64,000 nucleotides of DNA from Flavobacterium soyae (lineage in GTDB: Bacteria; Bacteroidota; Bacteroidia; Flavobacteriales; Flavobacteriaceae): assembly GCF_021245985.1 (NCBI RefSeq), contig NZ_JAJQXA010000002.1, positions 432,376 to 496,375 on the forward strand. Direction: 5' to 3'. The number at the start of each line of letters is the position of its first letter. Positions within the stretch are counted from its first letter, which is position 1. The translations under genes were made by a program, and so were the position numbers. Positions 17,586 through 26,673 of this stretch are shown piece after piece. The notes below the pieces were generated by a model. It searched no databases and was not told where the DNA came from. It was given only the letters and a program-made list of their open reading frames with translations.

Positions 17586-18033
17586 ATGATTCAAATTAAA
17601 ATCCCTCAAACAGGCTGGCTTACAATCTTAATAGTCATTTTATCTCTTACCAATACTTATGGACAAAATACCAATGTTAAAATTTCTGGTATCCGCTCTG
17701 AAAAAGGACAAATTATATTAAATGTATTTAAAAACAGTGAAGATTATGAACAGGAAAAAGTTTTCAAAAAATTAGTCTTTGAAAAAAAAAGCAGTTGATA
17801 ACGGTTCTATAATGATTAATTGTGATATCGAACCCGGTGTTTACGGTATTACTCTTATTGATGATGAAAATAAAAATGGGGAACTCAATAAAAATTTGAT
17901 TGGGATACCTAAAGAAGGTTTTGGTTTCTCGAATTTTTTCATGGAAAAAATGAAAAAACCAGTCTTTGATGACTTTAAGATCACTATAAAAAACCCGAAC
18001 AGCAAAATCACCATTAAGGTAAAATATATGTAA
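17586..18033 (+). pseudogene. DUF2141 exported protein, split by an A9-run frameshift
   Basis: The first 70 codons encode a signal peptide (ITLIVILSLTNTYGQ-like, cleavage after about residue 26) and the start of a DUF2141 domain (VKISGIRSEKGQIILNVFKN). They stop at TGA just after an A9 run (17782-17790). The rest of the domain is in the next frame from 17779 (PGVYGITLIDDENKNGELNKN; GIPKEGFGFSNF) to TAA 18033. With eight A's the two parts join as a normal protein of about 149 residues. So this is a one-base expansion in a homopolymer: a recent pseudogene, a phase-variable gene, or one rescued by slippage. The lipoprotein gene at 18070 follows closely. Confidence 0.8.
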
Positions 18034-18069
18034 TTGGATAAAAACAAAGTAAAACTCAAAATTAGAATT

Positions 18070-18762
18070 ATGAAAATCAAAACAATCTTTATTAAATTAA
18101 TTCCTGTAAAGGTAATGGCTGCGGCAGCCCTGATATTTTTATCATCTTGTGATAGCAACGAAGTAGACCCTTTTGGTTCTGCACACCTTAAAGTTGTAAA
18201 TGCCGCGCCTAACTCCGGTTCTCAAAAATTTGTTATGGCCAACATTCCTTATATTGGTAATCTGGATTATCTGGAACATTCAGTATCGTACCATGATGTA
18301 GCGGTGGGAAACAATCTCGTAAGCCAGTTTAGAGACGAAAACGATAATGACCTATATGCTTCTGAAGAACTTGATCTGGATGACGATAAAAGATATACTG
18401 TATACTTAACGGGAGAATCAAGAAATGATGCAGAAGTGAGACTTTATGAGGATAATATAACTGCTCCGGCCAGTGGTAAAGCCAAGGTAAAGTTTATTCA
18501 TTTAAGTGCTGGTGCTCCTGCCAATATTGATTTCATTGACGCCCAAGGCAATAATCTGGCTTTAAATGTTGCACGCTACAATCAAAGTGGTTATTCTGAA
18601 ATTAATGCCGGTTCATTAGGCATTCAAGTACGCGGCAGCGGGGAATCTGAAAATCTGGCAGCCTTGGCAGCAACTGATTTTGCTGCCGGAAAAGTTTATA
18701 CCGTTTTTATAGCCGGATCTTCTGCATCAGGATATACAATTAGCCAAATTTCGCATAATTAA
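18070..18762 (+). CDS. DUF4397-domain lipoprotein
   Basis: A 230-residue exported protein. The ATG at 18070 is preferred over a TTG at 18034, because it starts directly before the signal peptide, which ends in a lipobox (LSSC, Cys28). Two repeats of a DUF4397-like fold are visible (AHLKVVNAAPNSG... and KVKFIHLSAGAPANIDFIDAQG), the usual hallmark of this family. Function in the cell envelope is unknown. It lies 36 bp after the frameshifted DUF2141 gene, probably in one transcript, and is closed by the strong terminator at 18784-18832. Confidence 0.85.
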   Translation: MKIKTIFIKLIPVKVMAAAALIFLSSCDSNEVDPFGSAHLKVVNAAPNSGSQKFVMANIPYIGNLDYLEHSVSYHDVAVGNNLVSQFRDENDNDLYASEELDLDDDKRYTVYLTGESRNDAEVRLYEDNITAPASGKAKVKFIHLSAGAPANIDFIDAQGNNLALNVARYNQSGYSEINAGSLGIQVRGSGESENLAALAATDFAAGKVYTVFIAGSSASGYTISQISHN

Positions 18763-18783
18763 GTTATTGCTTTATTTCATAAT

Positions 18784-18832
18784 AAATGACCAAATCTCTA
18801 AAATCAGGATAGTATTAGAGATTTGGTCATTT
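18784..18832 (+). terminator. Rho-independent terminator
   Basis: A perfect 17-bp inverted repeat (aaatgaccaaatctcta / tagagatttggtcattt) with a 15-nt loop and a T-run lies 22 bp after the DUF4397 gene. Confidence 0.88.
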
Positions 18833-18952
18833 TTTCTTGAAAACAATATCAAAAGCATTTGGATCAAATTATTGTATATATTTTTTAAAAAATATTAGTT
18901 CAAATTCTGCTCTTCTCACATATCTTTATGCCTTAATAAATAATCGATTATT

Positions 18953-19432
18953 ATGTTTCCAAAGCACGCTGTTTATATTCTTTTGACCTTCTTATTATTT
19001 ATCTCGTGCAGCAGCGATAATGATGATACTATTGATGATACAGACGTAACAGATTCTGTTTTGATAGAAATTAATAAACTTAGGGCAACGGGATGTAAAT
19101 GTGGTACCGATGATATGCCTCCGGTACCTGCATTGGTAAGCAATTCATTATTGGCAAAAACTGCTGTTAATTATGCTCATGAAATGAATACACGTAATTT
19201 TTTCTCGCATATATCTCCTGAAGGGACAAGCCCTATACAAAGAGCCGCTGCTGCTGGTTATACCGGAAAATATGTAGGCGAAGTTATAGCGCGGAATTAC
19301 AGTACTCCTGCCGAAGTTGTAACAGGATGGAAAAATAGCGAAGACCATTGCAAGGCAATGATGAGCAGTACTTATGTAGAAATGGGTGCCGGAAAATCAG
19401 GAAATATATGGGTGGCAAATTTAGGACAGTAA
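18953..19432 (+). CDS. CAP-domain (SCP/PR1-like) lipoprotein
   Basis: A 159-residue protein with a short signal peptide and lipobox (LFISC, Cys19). The remaining ~130 residues are a bacterial CAP domain: an N-terminal helix with VLIEINKLRA, then FFSHISPEGTSPIQRAAAAGY, GEVIARNYSTPAEVVTGWKNSEDHCKAMM split across the middle, and a C-terminal WVANLG. His and Glu residues of the CAP cleft (SHISPEG; GEVIA) are conserved. The biochemical role of such proteins is generally unknown; envelope location is predicted. Its own terminator is at 19512-19555. Confidence 0.87.
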   Translation: MFPKHAVYILLTFLLFISCSSDNDDTIDDTDVTDSVLIEINKLRATGCKCGTDDMPPVPALVSNSLLAKTAVNYAHEMNTRNFFSHISPEGTSPIQRAAAAGYTGKYVGEVIARNYSTPAEVVTGWKNSEDHCKAMMSSTYVEMGAGKSGNIWVANLGQ

Positions 19433-19511
19433 GCTAATTTTCTTCACGAAGCTGTTATAACTATACAATAAGGTATAAATAAGCCATTTACCTTCTCGAC
19501 AAATAGGAAAA

Positions 19512-19555
19512 AAAAATAGATTTATTCTCATTATAGTAAGAATAAGTCTATTTTT
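19512..19555 (+). terminator. Rho-independent terminator after the CAP gene
   Basis: Inverted repeat aaaaatagatttattct / agaataagtctattttt (16 of 17 paired) followed by a T-rich tail. The remainder of the 19433-19767 gap is AT-rich and presumably holds the GH12 promoter. Confidence 0.7.
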
Positions 19556-19767
19556 ATTTTTTTCAGATTATATTATTCTCAGTTTTTTATTTTATTTATG
19601 GTCAATTTTACCATAACTAACAATTTGAATTTATATTTTAACAGGTTATATCCTGTTTTTATGATAATAATTAAAAAATGCACTTGTTTTACTACAATAA
19701 ATTCACTAAATACATAATTATTAATACTTTAGTATAACTAATTATTAACCCTTAAAATTAAAATTTT

Positions 19768-20523
19768 ATGAAAAAATCATTTTTATTTGTAGTATTAAGC
19801 TTAATGTTTATGAGTTGCGAAACAAGTGAATCAAATGATTCAGAAGTTAAAGCTGCATGGTCATCATCTGCCCAATATGCCAGCTGGTCAAATGGCGGTT
19901 ATACCGTTTATAATAACATATGGGGTTCGGGTGCAGGAAGTCAGTCCATATGGGCAAATAATTACAGTAATTGGGGTATTTGGGCTAACCATCCAAATAC
20001 AGCAGGCATTAAATCATACCCAAATTCGACCAAATATGTTGGTAAAGTGTTGAATACAATCAATACACTTAGTACCAGCTTTAACGCAACTACCCCTAGT
20101 GGAGGTGCCTGGGTTTCGGCTTATGATCTTTGGGACAGCAATAAAGCCAATGAAATAATGTTATGGTTAAACTACACAGGAAATTCAGACGGTTCAGGAA
20201 ATGTAAAACCAATTTCTTATAATTATTCCTCAACAGGTGCCGCTGTTCCGGTATATACAAACCAAACTATTGGCGGTCATACATGGAACGTATTCCGAGG
20301 TAACAATGGCTCTAATAATGTATATTCATTTTTACGTACTACAAAAACCAATGGCGGTACAATTGATGCTAAAGCAATTTTTAATTGGATAAAAGATAGA
20401 GGATGGTTTGGTAATGTTACTGTTGGAGATATCCAATATGGATTTGAAATCTCATCATGCTACGGTACAAACGGAAACGGAGCAAACTTTACTTGTAACA
20501 GCTATTCTGTAACTAGTAACTAA
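19768..20523 (+). CDS. Glycoside hydrolase family 12 endoglucanase, lipoprotein
   Basis: A 251-residue protein with a lipobox signal (FMSC, Cys17). The mature part reads as a GH12 beta-jelly-roll: YTVYNNIWGSGAGSQSIW near the N-terminus, the nucleophile motif NEIMLWLNY (Glu129) and the acid/base motif IQYGFEISS (Glu227). Both catalytic glutamates are present. The family cleaves beta-1,4-glucan or xyloglucan by a retaining mechanism. Here the enzyme is probably anchored in the outer membrane or kept in the periplasm. It stands alone between terminators, not in a SusCD polysaccharide locus. Confidence 0.85.
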   Translation: MKKSFLFVVLSLMFMSCETSESNDSEVKAAWSSSAQYASWSNGGYTVYNNIWGSGAGSQSIWANNYSNWGIWANHPNTAGIKSYPNSTKYVGKVLNTINTLSTSFNATTPSGGAWVSAYDLWDSNKANEIMLWLNYTGNSDGSGNVKPISYNYSSTGAAVPVYTNQTIGGHTWNVFRGNNGSNNVYSFLRTTKTNGGTIDAKAIFNWIKDRGWFGNVTVGDIQYGFEISSCYGTNGNGANFTCNSYSVTSN

Positions 20524-20541
20524 TAAATTAATAATATGAAC

Positions 20542-20576
20542 AAAACGGGCTCAACTTGAAAAGTTGAGCCCGTTTT
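20542..20576. terminator. Strong bidirectional terminator
   Basis: A perfect 16-bp inverted repeat (aaaacgggctcaactt / aagttgagcccgtttt) with a 3-nt loop between convergent genes, with A- and T-rich flanks on both sides. Confidence 0.9.
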
Positions 20577-20618
20577 ATTTTTTTACAATATCATCTACTT
20601 GACATTCCTGCAGACTTA

Positions 20619-21011
20619 TTACCGCAATGCATCAGACAGTGAACAACTAATAATTCCATCGCTGGAGACAGTGTTGGTAAGTGTATTTTTCTCAACCCCA
20701 TTCACATAAATTTTTGCAGTCAGCGTCTGTCCGGGTGTACCCTCCTGTCCTGTAATCGAAGAACCACTCACTCCCAAAGCATAGATTCCTTCCCCAAAAG
20801 TCACCTCTTTAGACCAAGGAATACTTACATTGTCTTCCATTACATTAGAACCGCTTTCATTAATGTAGACTACTCTGATATTCTTAGAAAATGTTCCTGT
20901 TAATTCATACTTTACCTTTCGGGATGCTCCCGGAGATGTATTGTTATCATCACTGCTGCATGAGCTTACAAAGCACAGCAGAGCTGCCAACCCAAATACT
21001 ATTTTTTTCAT
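20619..21011 (-). CDS. Small lipoprotein, MmpS-like beta domain (uncertain)
   Basis: A 130-residue protein. The signal peptide ends in SSCSSDD (Cys18), a lipobox. The mature sequence reads VKYELTGTFSKNIRVVYINESG, SIPWSKEVTFGEGIYALGVSG and TAKIYVNGVEKNTLTN. This alternating strand pattern with a YELTG start and an IPW motif recalls MmpS/immunoglobulin-like periplasmic domains, but the match is by eye only. It is downstream of an AraC gene on the same strand (73 bp) and may share its transcript. No function can be assigned. Confidence 0.7.
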   Translation of the reverse strand: MKKIVFGLAALLCFVSSCSSDDNNTSPGASRKVKYELTGTFSKNIRVVYINESGSNVMEDNVSIPWSKEVTFGEGIYALGVSGSSITGQEGTPGQTLTAKIYVNGVEKNTLTNTVSSDGIISCSLSDALR

Positions 21012-21084
21012 ATCGTTACAATTTTAAATTCCACCAAAACTAAATAATGGCAGGTTTACAGAATTGTATAAAAACGACATCCGG

Positions 21085-21903
21085 TTATTCACTCAGGTAA
21101 ATAAAGGAAGAACTTTCGGTTCCCAGGCTTTCTTTCCTGATGAACTGATAAGGAGAAAGACCTGAAAATTCCTTGAAATCTGTATTAAAATGAGACTGGT
21201 CTGCATACTGAAGATCATAGGTCAATGCTGTAAGATCACCATAAACTGCAGTGGGCAGGACTTTGAGTGCATTCTCAAAACGGATAAGCCTGCCGAATTT
21301 AGTCATAGAAACTCCTGTATTTATTTTAAACCTCCGTTGAAGCTGCCTCTCTGAAAGCCCATAATGACCGGCTAACTGCTGCTGTTTTTTTTCCATGTTC
21401 CACAGCCATGACTTATTGCTGTGAAAAAGATCATTGATCGTCTGGTCTATTTTTCCGTGGTATAATCTTTCATAAAAATAGGTGCTCAAAATCTGTACCC
21501 TGTTGTGATGATCCTGAGCATCCAAAAGCAAAAATGGAATTTCGGTCTTATCAAGCAAATTAATATCCACCATTCTATTGGTCATTTCCGATGCGTCAAT
21601 ACCAAACAAGGCGTGTAAAGCGTGAGGATAAAAACTAACTCCAAAATGAGAAAACTGTGTATCCCAAAAAGCATCAGAGGGTTTGGTATCCAGCCCGCTT
21701 AAATAGCATAAAGGCATTATATTTCCATTGGCATCCTTAATTGGAGAAAAAGTATTGATATCCTGAAATATAAGCCTCGGATACTGATCGGCAAAAGAGC
21801 GTATATGCAGCACTTTTTTTTCCAGAGCCATCGAATCATAACTCCAGAAATAACGTATCCACGCTTTTAATTTTTCATGAGGCTGGTAAACTTTATATTC
21901 CAT
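21085..21903 (-). CDS. AraC-family transcriptional regulator
   Basis: A 272-residue regulator. The N-terminal half (YQPHEKLKAWIRYFWSYDS; FADQYPRLIFQD) matches the DUF6597-type sensing domain found in many Bacteroidetes AraC proteins. The C-terminal HTH pair (LAGHYGLSERQLQRRFKINTG and LTYDLQYADQSHFNTDFKEFSGLSPYQF) carries the full AraC signature. No clear target; its only same-strand neighbour downstream is the small lipoprotein gene at 20619. Upstream, 21904-22107 shows no gene. Confidence 0.9.
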   Translation of the reverse strand: MEYKVYQPHEKLKAWIRYFWSYDSMALEKKVLHIRSFADQYPRLIFQDINTFSPIKDANGNIMPLCYLSGLDTKPSDAFWDTQFSHFGVSFYPHALHALFGIDASEMTNRMVDINLLDKTEIPFLLLDAQDHHNRVQILSTYFYERLYHGKIDQTINDLFHSNKSWLWNMEKKQQQLAGHYGLSERQLQRRFKINTGVSMTKFGRLIRFENALKVLPTAVYGDLTALTYDLQYADQSHFNTDFKEFSGLSPYQFIRKESLGTESSSFIYLSE

Positions 21904-22107
21904 AAATAGTATTCAATGTAAAAACTGTACGCATAAAAATACAAAGCATTTTTACTCCAAGAGCTTGTTTTTAATCAATTGGTTTGTCTGAATATAGATG
22001 CTAGATAAAGACTTATAGCGGAATAAGCTCCTAATTTTTTCAATTTTGCTTTTTGTAAAAATATAAAAGCTGTAACCCAAAACCAATATCCCTGCAAAGA
22101 TTAATAC

Positions 22108-22140
22108 AAAAACTGCTAAAAGAAACGTTTAGCAGTTTTT
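22108..22140. terminator. Hairpin terminator
   Basis: Perfect 13-bp inverted repeat aaaaactgctaaa / tttagcagttttt with a 7-nt loop, 36 bp past the stop of the TonB-C lipoprotein gene. Confidence 0.8.
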
Positions 22141-22175
22141 TTAGATATAGAAAATTTTGTTTATAAAAAGTTTAG

Positions 22176-22655
22176 CTACTGAACATAAAAGGGAAAGCTG
22201 TACAAACATCTTACTCGTTTTCCTCCTTTTATCGCAGGCGTCCAGTTAGGAGATAATTGCAAAACCCTTAGTAGCTCTTCGCCTGATCCATAGCCAAAAT
22301 CACGAAGGATTTTTATATCAGATAACGTTCCATCTTTTTCAATTACAATAGTTGAAAAGACTGGCCCTATCGCTTCGTTTTTAACTGCTTCTTCTGGCAT
22401 AACATAATTCTTCGTTAAGAAAATATGAAACTTATTTATACCTCCCGGATATTTAGGCAAAGAATCTACCAATGTCGGATTGTAAATTTCCTTATCATTT
22501 TCATCAACATTATATTCTAATGCAGTCTTTTTTTGAGATTCCTTTTCAACTTTTAAAGGAGGCTTAACAATTGCAGGTTTACTGCTCTCTTTTTGGCAAC
22601 TTATAATTATGATAAAACTAAAAAATAAAAAAATCTTTTTCATCATTTCGTTCAT
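22176..22655 (-). CDS. TonB C-terminal-domain lipoprotein
   Basis: A 159-residue protein; translation could begin at any of the Met residues 1, 4 or 5. The signal ends at a lipobox (IIISC). A linker rich in Lys and Pro leads to a TonB_C-like domain: PKYPGGINKFHIFL, then GPVFSTIVIEKDGTLSDIKILRD, and LSPNWTPAIKGGKRVRCLYSFPF. It lacks the N-terminal membrane anchor of true TonB, so it is not expected to energise a transporter. Such TonB_C lipoproteins are common in Bacteroidetes and have no firm role. It is 6 bp after the DUF1080 gene, suggesting one operon. Confidence 0.8.
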   Translation of the reverse strand: MNEMMKKIFLFFSFIIIISCQKESSKPAIVKPPLKVEKESQKKTALEYNVDENDKEIYNPTLVDSLPKYPGGINKFHIFLTKNYVMPEEAVKNEAIGPVFSTIVIEKDGTLSDIKILRDFGYGSGEELLRVLQLSPNWTPAIKGGKRVRCLYSFPFYVQ

Positions 22656-22661
22656 CTTTAT

Positions 22662-23342
22662 TTATAATTCTTTTATTATAATATTACGATACCATACATT
22701 GTTTCCATGATCTTGTAAAGCAATTTTTCCTTTTTTGAATGTTCCAAAATCAGGCCATCCGGCAAATTTACTTCCATCTATTAATTTTTTAAAATTATCG
22801 CCCCAAAGTACCGTTTCAACTACGACAACTCCATTCAAAATAAAGGTTAATTTTCCTTTATTGCTGATAATTTCAGCCTTATTCCATTCTCCAACCGGTT
22901 TTACAGGTTCTGATTTACTTTGAATCAAATCGTATAAATCTCCCGCACGGTGTTTCGTAATTTTTCCATCGGGATGACCATCATTATCCAAAACCTGCAT
23001 TTCCAGACCTGTACTAAATGTGTTTTGATATTTTTGAGGATCTTCGTTAACATAAAAAATAATACCGCTGTTGCCATTTGGAGATATTTTCCATTCTAAC
23101 TTTAAATGAAAATTTTCAAATTCAGCATTAGTTACTAAATCCCCTCCCTGCCCATCTTTAGCCGTATCTGGATTAAAATGCAATACTCCATTTTCTGCTT
23201 TCCATCCGGCCCCAGCCGAATTTTTACCATAAGTATGCCAGCCATTTGTAGTCTTCCCGTCAAAAAGAGGTTTAAAACCCTTCTGCGCTTGAATTATTTG
23301 TGCAAAAGCTAAAATCAAAACTGCTGCTATAACTTTTTTCAT
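22662..23342 (-). CDS. DUF1080 (3-keto-disaccharide hydrolase-like) exported protein
   Basis: A 226-residue protein with a Sec signal peptide (cleavage after AQ, about residue 20). The mature part is a single DUF1080 concanavalin-like domain: FKPLFDGKTTNGWHTYG, GGDLVTNAEFENFHLKLEWKIS and NGNSGIIFYVNE, with the C-terminal IALQDHGNNVWYRNI motif. All family hallmarks are present. Members include hydrolases of 3-keto glycosides; activity here is inferred from family. Location is periplasmic. The TonB-C lipoprotein gene follows directly. Confidence 0.88.
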   Translation of the reverse strand: MKKVIAAVLILAFAQIIQAQKGFKPLFDGKTTNGWHTYGKNSAGAGWKAENGVLHFNPDTAKDGQGGDLVTNAEFENFHLKLEWKISPNGNSGIIFYVNEDPQKYQNTFSTGLEMQVLDNDGHPDGKITKHRAGDLYDLIQSKSEPVKPVGEWNKAEIISNKGKLTFILNGVVVVETVLWGDNFKKLIDGSKFAGWPDFGTFKKGKIALQDHGNNVWYRNIIIKEL

Positions 23343-23513
23343 TTGTTTCGTTTTTTAATTAATTGGACCTTGATAAATAACTCATAAAAAATATCTTTAA
23401 ATATACTTAAAAAGGATGAGCAAAAAATATTCATATTTAGCAATATAGGCAGCAATTCAATTGTAATTTTTTTTTAGTTTATTGTTATAGTTTTTCAGGC
23501 TATTAATTTCCTG

Positions 23514-23705
23514 TTAATCCTCATTTTCAGCTTTACTGATCATTTCTAAAACAATATCAAGAATTAAAAGAGTTTTTAATCTGGTTCCACAGCTCAAATA
23601 AATCCAGGTTCCTAAAGATTCATCTGCCGGAAACATACAGGTAATTTGGGAAATACAAACGGTGTACTGGGTTAAATCATCGGTTCTGAATTGGATTGTT
23701 TTCAT
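23514..23705 (-). CDS. Small hypothetical protein
   Basis: 63 residues beginning MKTIQFRTDDLTQYTV, with three cysteines and an acidic tail (KAENED). Composition is balanced and not like a shadow frame, and no other frame competes. No domain recognised. It stands alone with AT-rich flanks. Confidence 0.5.
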   Translation of the reverse strand: MKTIQFRTDDLTQYTVCISQITCMFPADESLGTWIYLSCGTRLKTLLILDIVLEMISKAENED

Positions 23706-24125
23706 GTGTAGATAATGTTTAGGCGATAAGATAAAGGTTAAAACGAGCTCAATTTCGTTATTAACATTTATATCCGTTAAAGCATTAAAGTTATCTGATG
23801 TAATTCGTTTATCTTCTAAATTTTAATTATAATATTATTATAATTGTTTCAACGAATCCTTAATAAGTATAAACCAAAACTATATCAGCATAGCTTATTA
23901 ACACACTAATTATGAAGGAAATGTAAAATTATTTCTAATTGTAAGATATCATCTTAGGAAATTAAAGCTGCTGCAGAAATCAAGTTAATATACTCTCTGG
24001 GTCTATGAGTAGTGATCTCTCTAAAATACCTAGTAAATAATGATTTTAAATCAAAACAAGGTTCATAAGTTAAGTCAAGAATATTAATACTGCTGTTTTT
24101 TCAGATAAACTCATTATTTAAAAAC
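23706..24125. other. Gene-free AT-rich stretch
   Basis: About 420 bp between a small gene and an IS1 remnant. No convincing gene, hairpin or repeat seen. The part next to 24126 may include the end of the IS1-family remnant. Confidence 0.35.
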
Positions 24126-24790
24126 TCAAATCCAAAAGTATATTTTTAAAATTGAAACTAAAATTAATAGACTTTTACTAAAGCAAATAGTCCTTCGATT
24201 CAATCTTTTAAGATGAGTTCTCATCGTCAAATTTTTCCTTTCAATATGATTTGTACCGAAGCGTTTTACAGAATGTAATTTCTCCTCGGTCAAATATCTG
24301 TAGTTTTTTAATTTGTCGGTAAATATCATTTTTGCTTCAGATAATTTTAAAGTATCCAGGTTTTATTAGTTCGTCTGCCAACATAAAAGGCGACAACACT
24401 TTTAGAGTTCTTTTCCAGAGCATAAACCAGCCAGGTATAATTTCGTTTGTTCCTGATATAAGTGCACATTTCATCAACCTCATAAGTTCTTCCTTTGCTG
24501 ATAATTGGATGGTTGATGTTTCTGGCAATTGAAACTAATCTTTTTAATAATGTTGTAGTTGAAATTTTTAATACTCTTGCCGTACTTCTTATTCCTAAGC
24601 CTTCTTTGGTCAACTGAACAATATTTTTGTTTGTATCTGGTTTATATGCCTGATAATTATAATTTTCAACTCTCGTTTTCTTGCATAGTTTACAAATATA
24701 TCGTTGATTACCTGATTTTGTTTTGCCGTATTTTATCATGTATTTAATTTCACCAACACATCTGCAGCACCAAGTACTATTTAAAGCCAT
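24126..24790 (-). pseudogene. IS1-family transposase remnant (internal deletion)
   Basis: The first 147 residues start with a zinc-ribbon-like Cys pattern, then IVQLTKEGLGIRSTARVLK (IS1 InsA-type HTH) and the first catalytic segment (YEVDEMCTYIRNKRNYTW). They stop at TAA near 24349. The catalytic C-terminus continues in another frame at 24126-24329 (KLHSVKRFGTNHIERKNLTMRTHL). Compared with the intact copy at 28063-28761, a short piece (about 13 bp) is missing after RRTNKT, which breaks the frame. So this copy cannot make a full transposase by itself. Confidence 0.88.
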
Positions 24791-24821
24791 TTTATTCGAT
24801 TTAAAACATTATTAAATAAAA

Positions 24822-24843
24822 AAAACAACCCGAAGGTTGTTTT
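24822..24843. terminator. Hairpin next to the IS1 remnant start
   Basis: aaaacaacc / ggttgtttt with a cgaa tetraloop and T-rich tail, just upstream of the transposase start. The intact IS1 copy has a different hairpin at the matching place (28793-28818). Confidence 0.6.
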
Positions 24844-24893
24844 AATTTTACTTACGATATTACTATAAATCTCTGATTATGTGTAAATGTTAA

Positions 24894-24932
24894 ATGGAAT
24901 TATTAAGCACCAACACATCTGATACATTACCA
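24894..24932. repeat. Cassette-end repeat, copy 1
   Basis: The sequence aacacatctgatacattacc (24912-24931) and its flank aattattaa recur at 29812-29841 with few changes. Both copies lie within 20 bp of the stop of the last gene of an Rhs tip cassette (24938 and 29859), on the same side. Confidence 0.6.
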
Positions 24933-24937
24933 TTTTT

Positions 24938-25294
24938 TTAAATATCTAACAAAGATAAATCTTCCCATACATCCACATAATCCCCATTCTCAGCTATCAA
25001 AACTCTACTTCCTGCTGGAAGCCCTAAATAAGGAAAAATTAATGGACACCATTCTTCTAAATGGACTACGTGTAAAGGTTGAAAAAAATCTTTTTCATCT
25101 GAATATTCACCTGCCCAAATATACCAACCAGTAGTATCACTAGTAATTGGGTGTCGTAATGCATGAATAGGTTCAGATTTGCTTTTTTCCTTTATATCTA
25201 AAGAAATTCCCACTTTTAAATCCAATGCAGATGGTTCAAACTTAACCCCATATTTATTACAAATTTCTAACTGTATTATTTCAAGATTACTCAT
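24938..25294 (-). CDS. Imm33-like immunity protein
   Basis: A 118-residue cytoplasmic protein. Its C-terminal two thirds (ALRHPITSDTTGWYIWAGEY, FFQPLHVVHLEEWCPLIFPYL and LPAGSRVLIAENGDYVDVW) match by eye the Imm33-type immunity domain (GWYIW.GE, PLHV.HL, DVW). It directly follows a decayed Rhs tip: its ATG overlaps the TAA of the toxin frame (TAATG at 25296-25292). This is the classic toxin-immunity arrangement. The gene is fully open although the toxin is broken, so it may be kept as protection against the same toxin from kin. Confidence 0.72.
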   Translation of the reverse strand: MSNLEIIQLEICNKYGVKFEPSALDLKVGISLDIKEKSKSEPIHALRHPITSDTTGWYIWAGEYSDEKDFFQPLHVVHLEEWCPLIFPYLGLPAGSRVLIAENGDYVDVWEDLSLLDI

Positions 25295-25295
25295 T

Positions 25296-26673
25296 ATTTT
25301 CTACTATTTATTATTGCTTTCATCAATTTTGAAAATGCACTCATTTGCCCACCTTGACTTGCAGAGCAAGTGGCACATTGTGCATTTACTGCCTGAACTG
25401 AGCGCATCTTAACAAGGCAATTGTTCCCGTTTTATAATGTTCCTCTACTAATGGAGTAATATGGTTACTATCATTGGAGTGGAAGTTCCTCCACAATGAA
25501 CACACGGTTTTCCTTGTACACTTGCTCTTTGAGCTGGAGTTGTAGCGTTATTAGGTCTTTTATATATTTTGTCTGTTACGGGTGCTACATTTTCAGCTTC
25601 ACTTGCGATATTAACTCTTACTTTGGCAGCAGATTCTGCCTTCAATGCAACCCCACCAGCCGCTCCTGAGCCAACAATACTAATTCCCTCATCAATTGCA
25701 TCAGCTGTACCTTTAGAAACACCTGTTGACTGTATTGCTTGACTAGTTAAAGAAGAGGTGTCTTCGCCCGTAATTAATTGACTAAGACCCGAACCTGCCA
25801 CATCAGCACCGTGGACATCTACTACACCTCCAACGACTCCCCCGACTCCTGTCCAAGAAGTTGCAATTCCTCCTGCTGTACCTGCACTTGCTTCTAAGAT
25901 TCCTCCAACTAATTTTAGTCCTCCCATAAATCTATTCCATCCCTTACTAGGAGGATCCGGCCACATTCCGTCAGGATCAATAAAATAAATTGGATTATTA
26001 AAAGTATAATTATAAGGTGTCCATCTCCTTCCTTGCTCTGCTTTAGGATCAATATTCATCCACCTACCTAAAGCAGGATCATAATTTCGTGCTCCATAGT
26101 CATACATGTTAAGCCCCAGCTCGTCCTGCAGTTCTTTTCCGTTGTAAAGTCGTTTCGATGCTTGATTTGTAGAAGCTGCTGCAATATTATAGCCTTTGTG
26201 TTTTAAGCCAAAAGGATAATAGTTATTCTCTTCAATAATTTCAAGAACTTGTGTTGCCGGGTTTTTACCGTAACTTAAACGTATGTTTCCTAAATGATCT
26301 TTATACTGAAACACATACGAATAAACACCATTGTCATTTTTAACATACCCTTCGGCTGTCGGGAAAAATTCTAAAACAGTGTTTTTGTATTGAAAACCAT
26401 CCAGATAATTGGTTGTGGTTACAACTGCTCCCTCAGTAACAATTTTTTCAAGTTTCTCACCTGTCGCATTGTAAATGTACTCAATTGTGTTTCCTGTTCC
26501 AAAAATTATTTTCTTTGGTAAATTAAGATGGTTGTACTGTATTGCTGTGATATTTTTGTTTTTATCAAGAATAAGGTTTCCATTGGCATCATAACCATAA
26601 TCATCGCCTGTTTTATTAAAATCATTAAAACCGCTGGTGTTATTGCTGTTGTCTAAAACAGTGCTCAGCTGGT
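25296..26673 (-). pseudogene. Orphan Rhs core plus HNH-type toxin tip, start-less and frameshifted
   Basis: Similarity to the main Rhs gene begins abruptly at 26673 with no start codon (an in-frame TGA lies just before). The open part (Met at 26314, stop 25448) carries the Rhs core ([41 protein letters not shown]). A Gly/Ala-rich linker follows, then the start of a zinc-finger nuclease tip (PAQRASVQGKPCVHCGG). After the stop, the neighbouring frame encodes SNHITPLVEEHYKTGTI (about 25421-25471). A third frame encodes MRSVQAVNAQCATCSASQGG and ends exactly at TAA 25296, overlapping the immunity ATG. Two frameshifts thus separate the CxxC, NH and second CxxC elements, and the nuclease should be dead. 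Confidence 0.82.
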
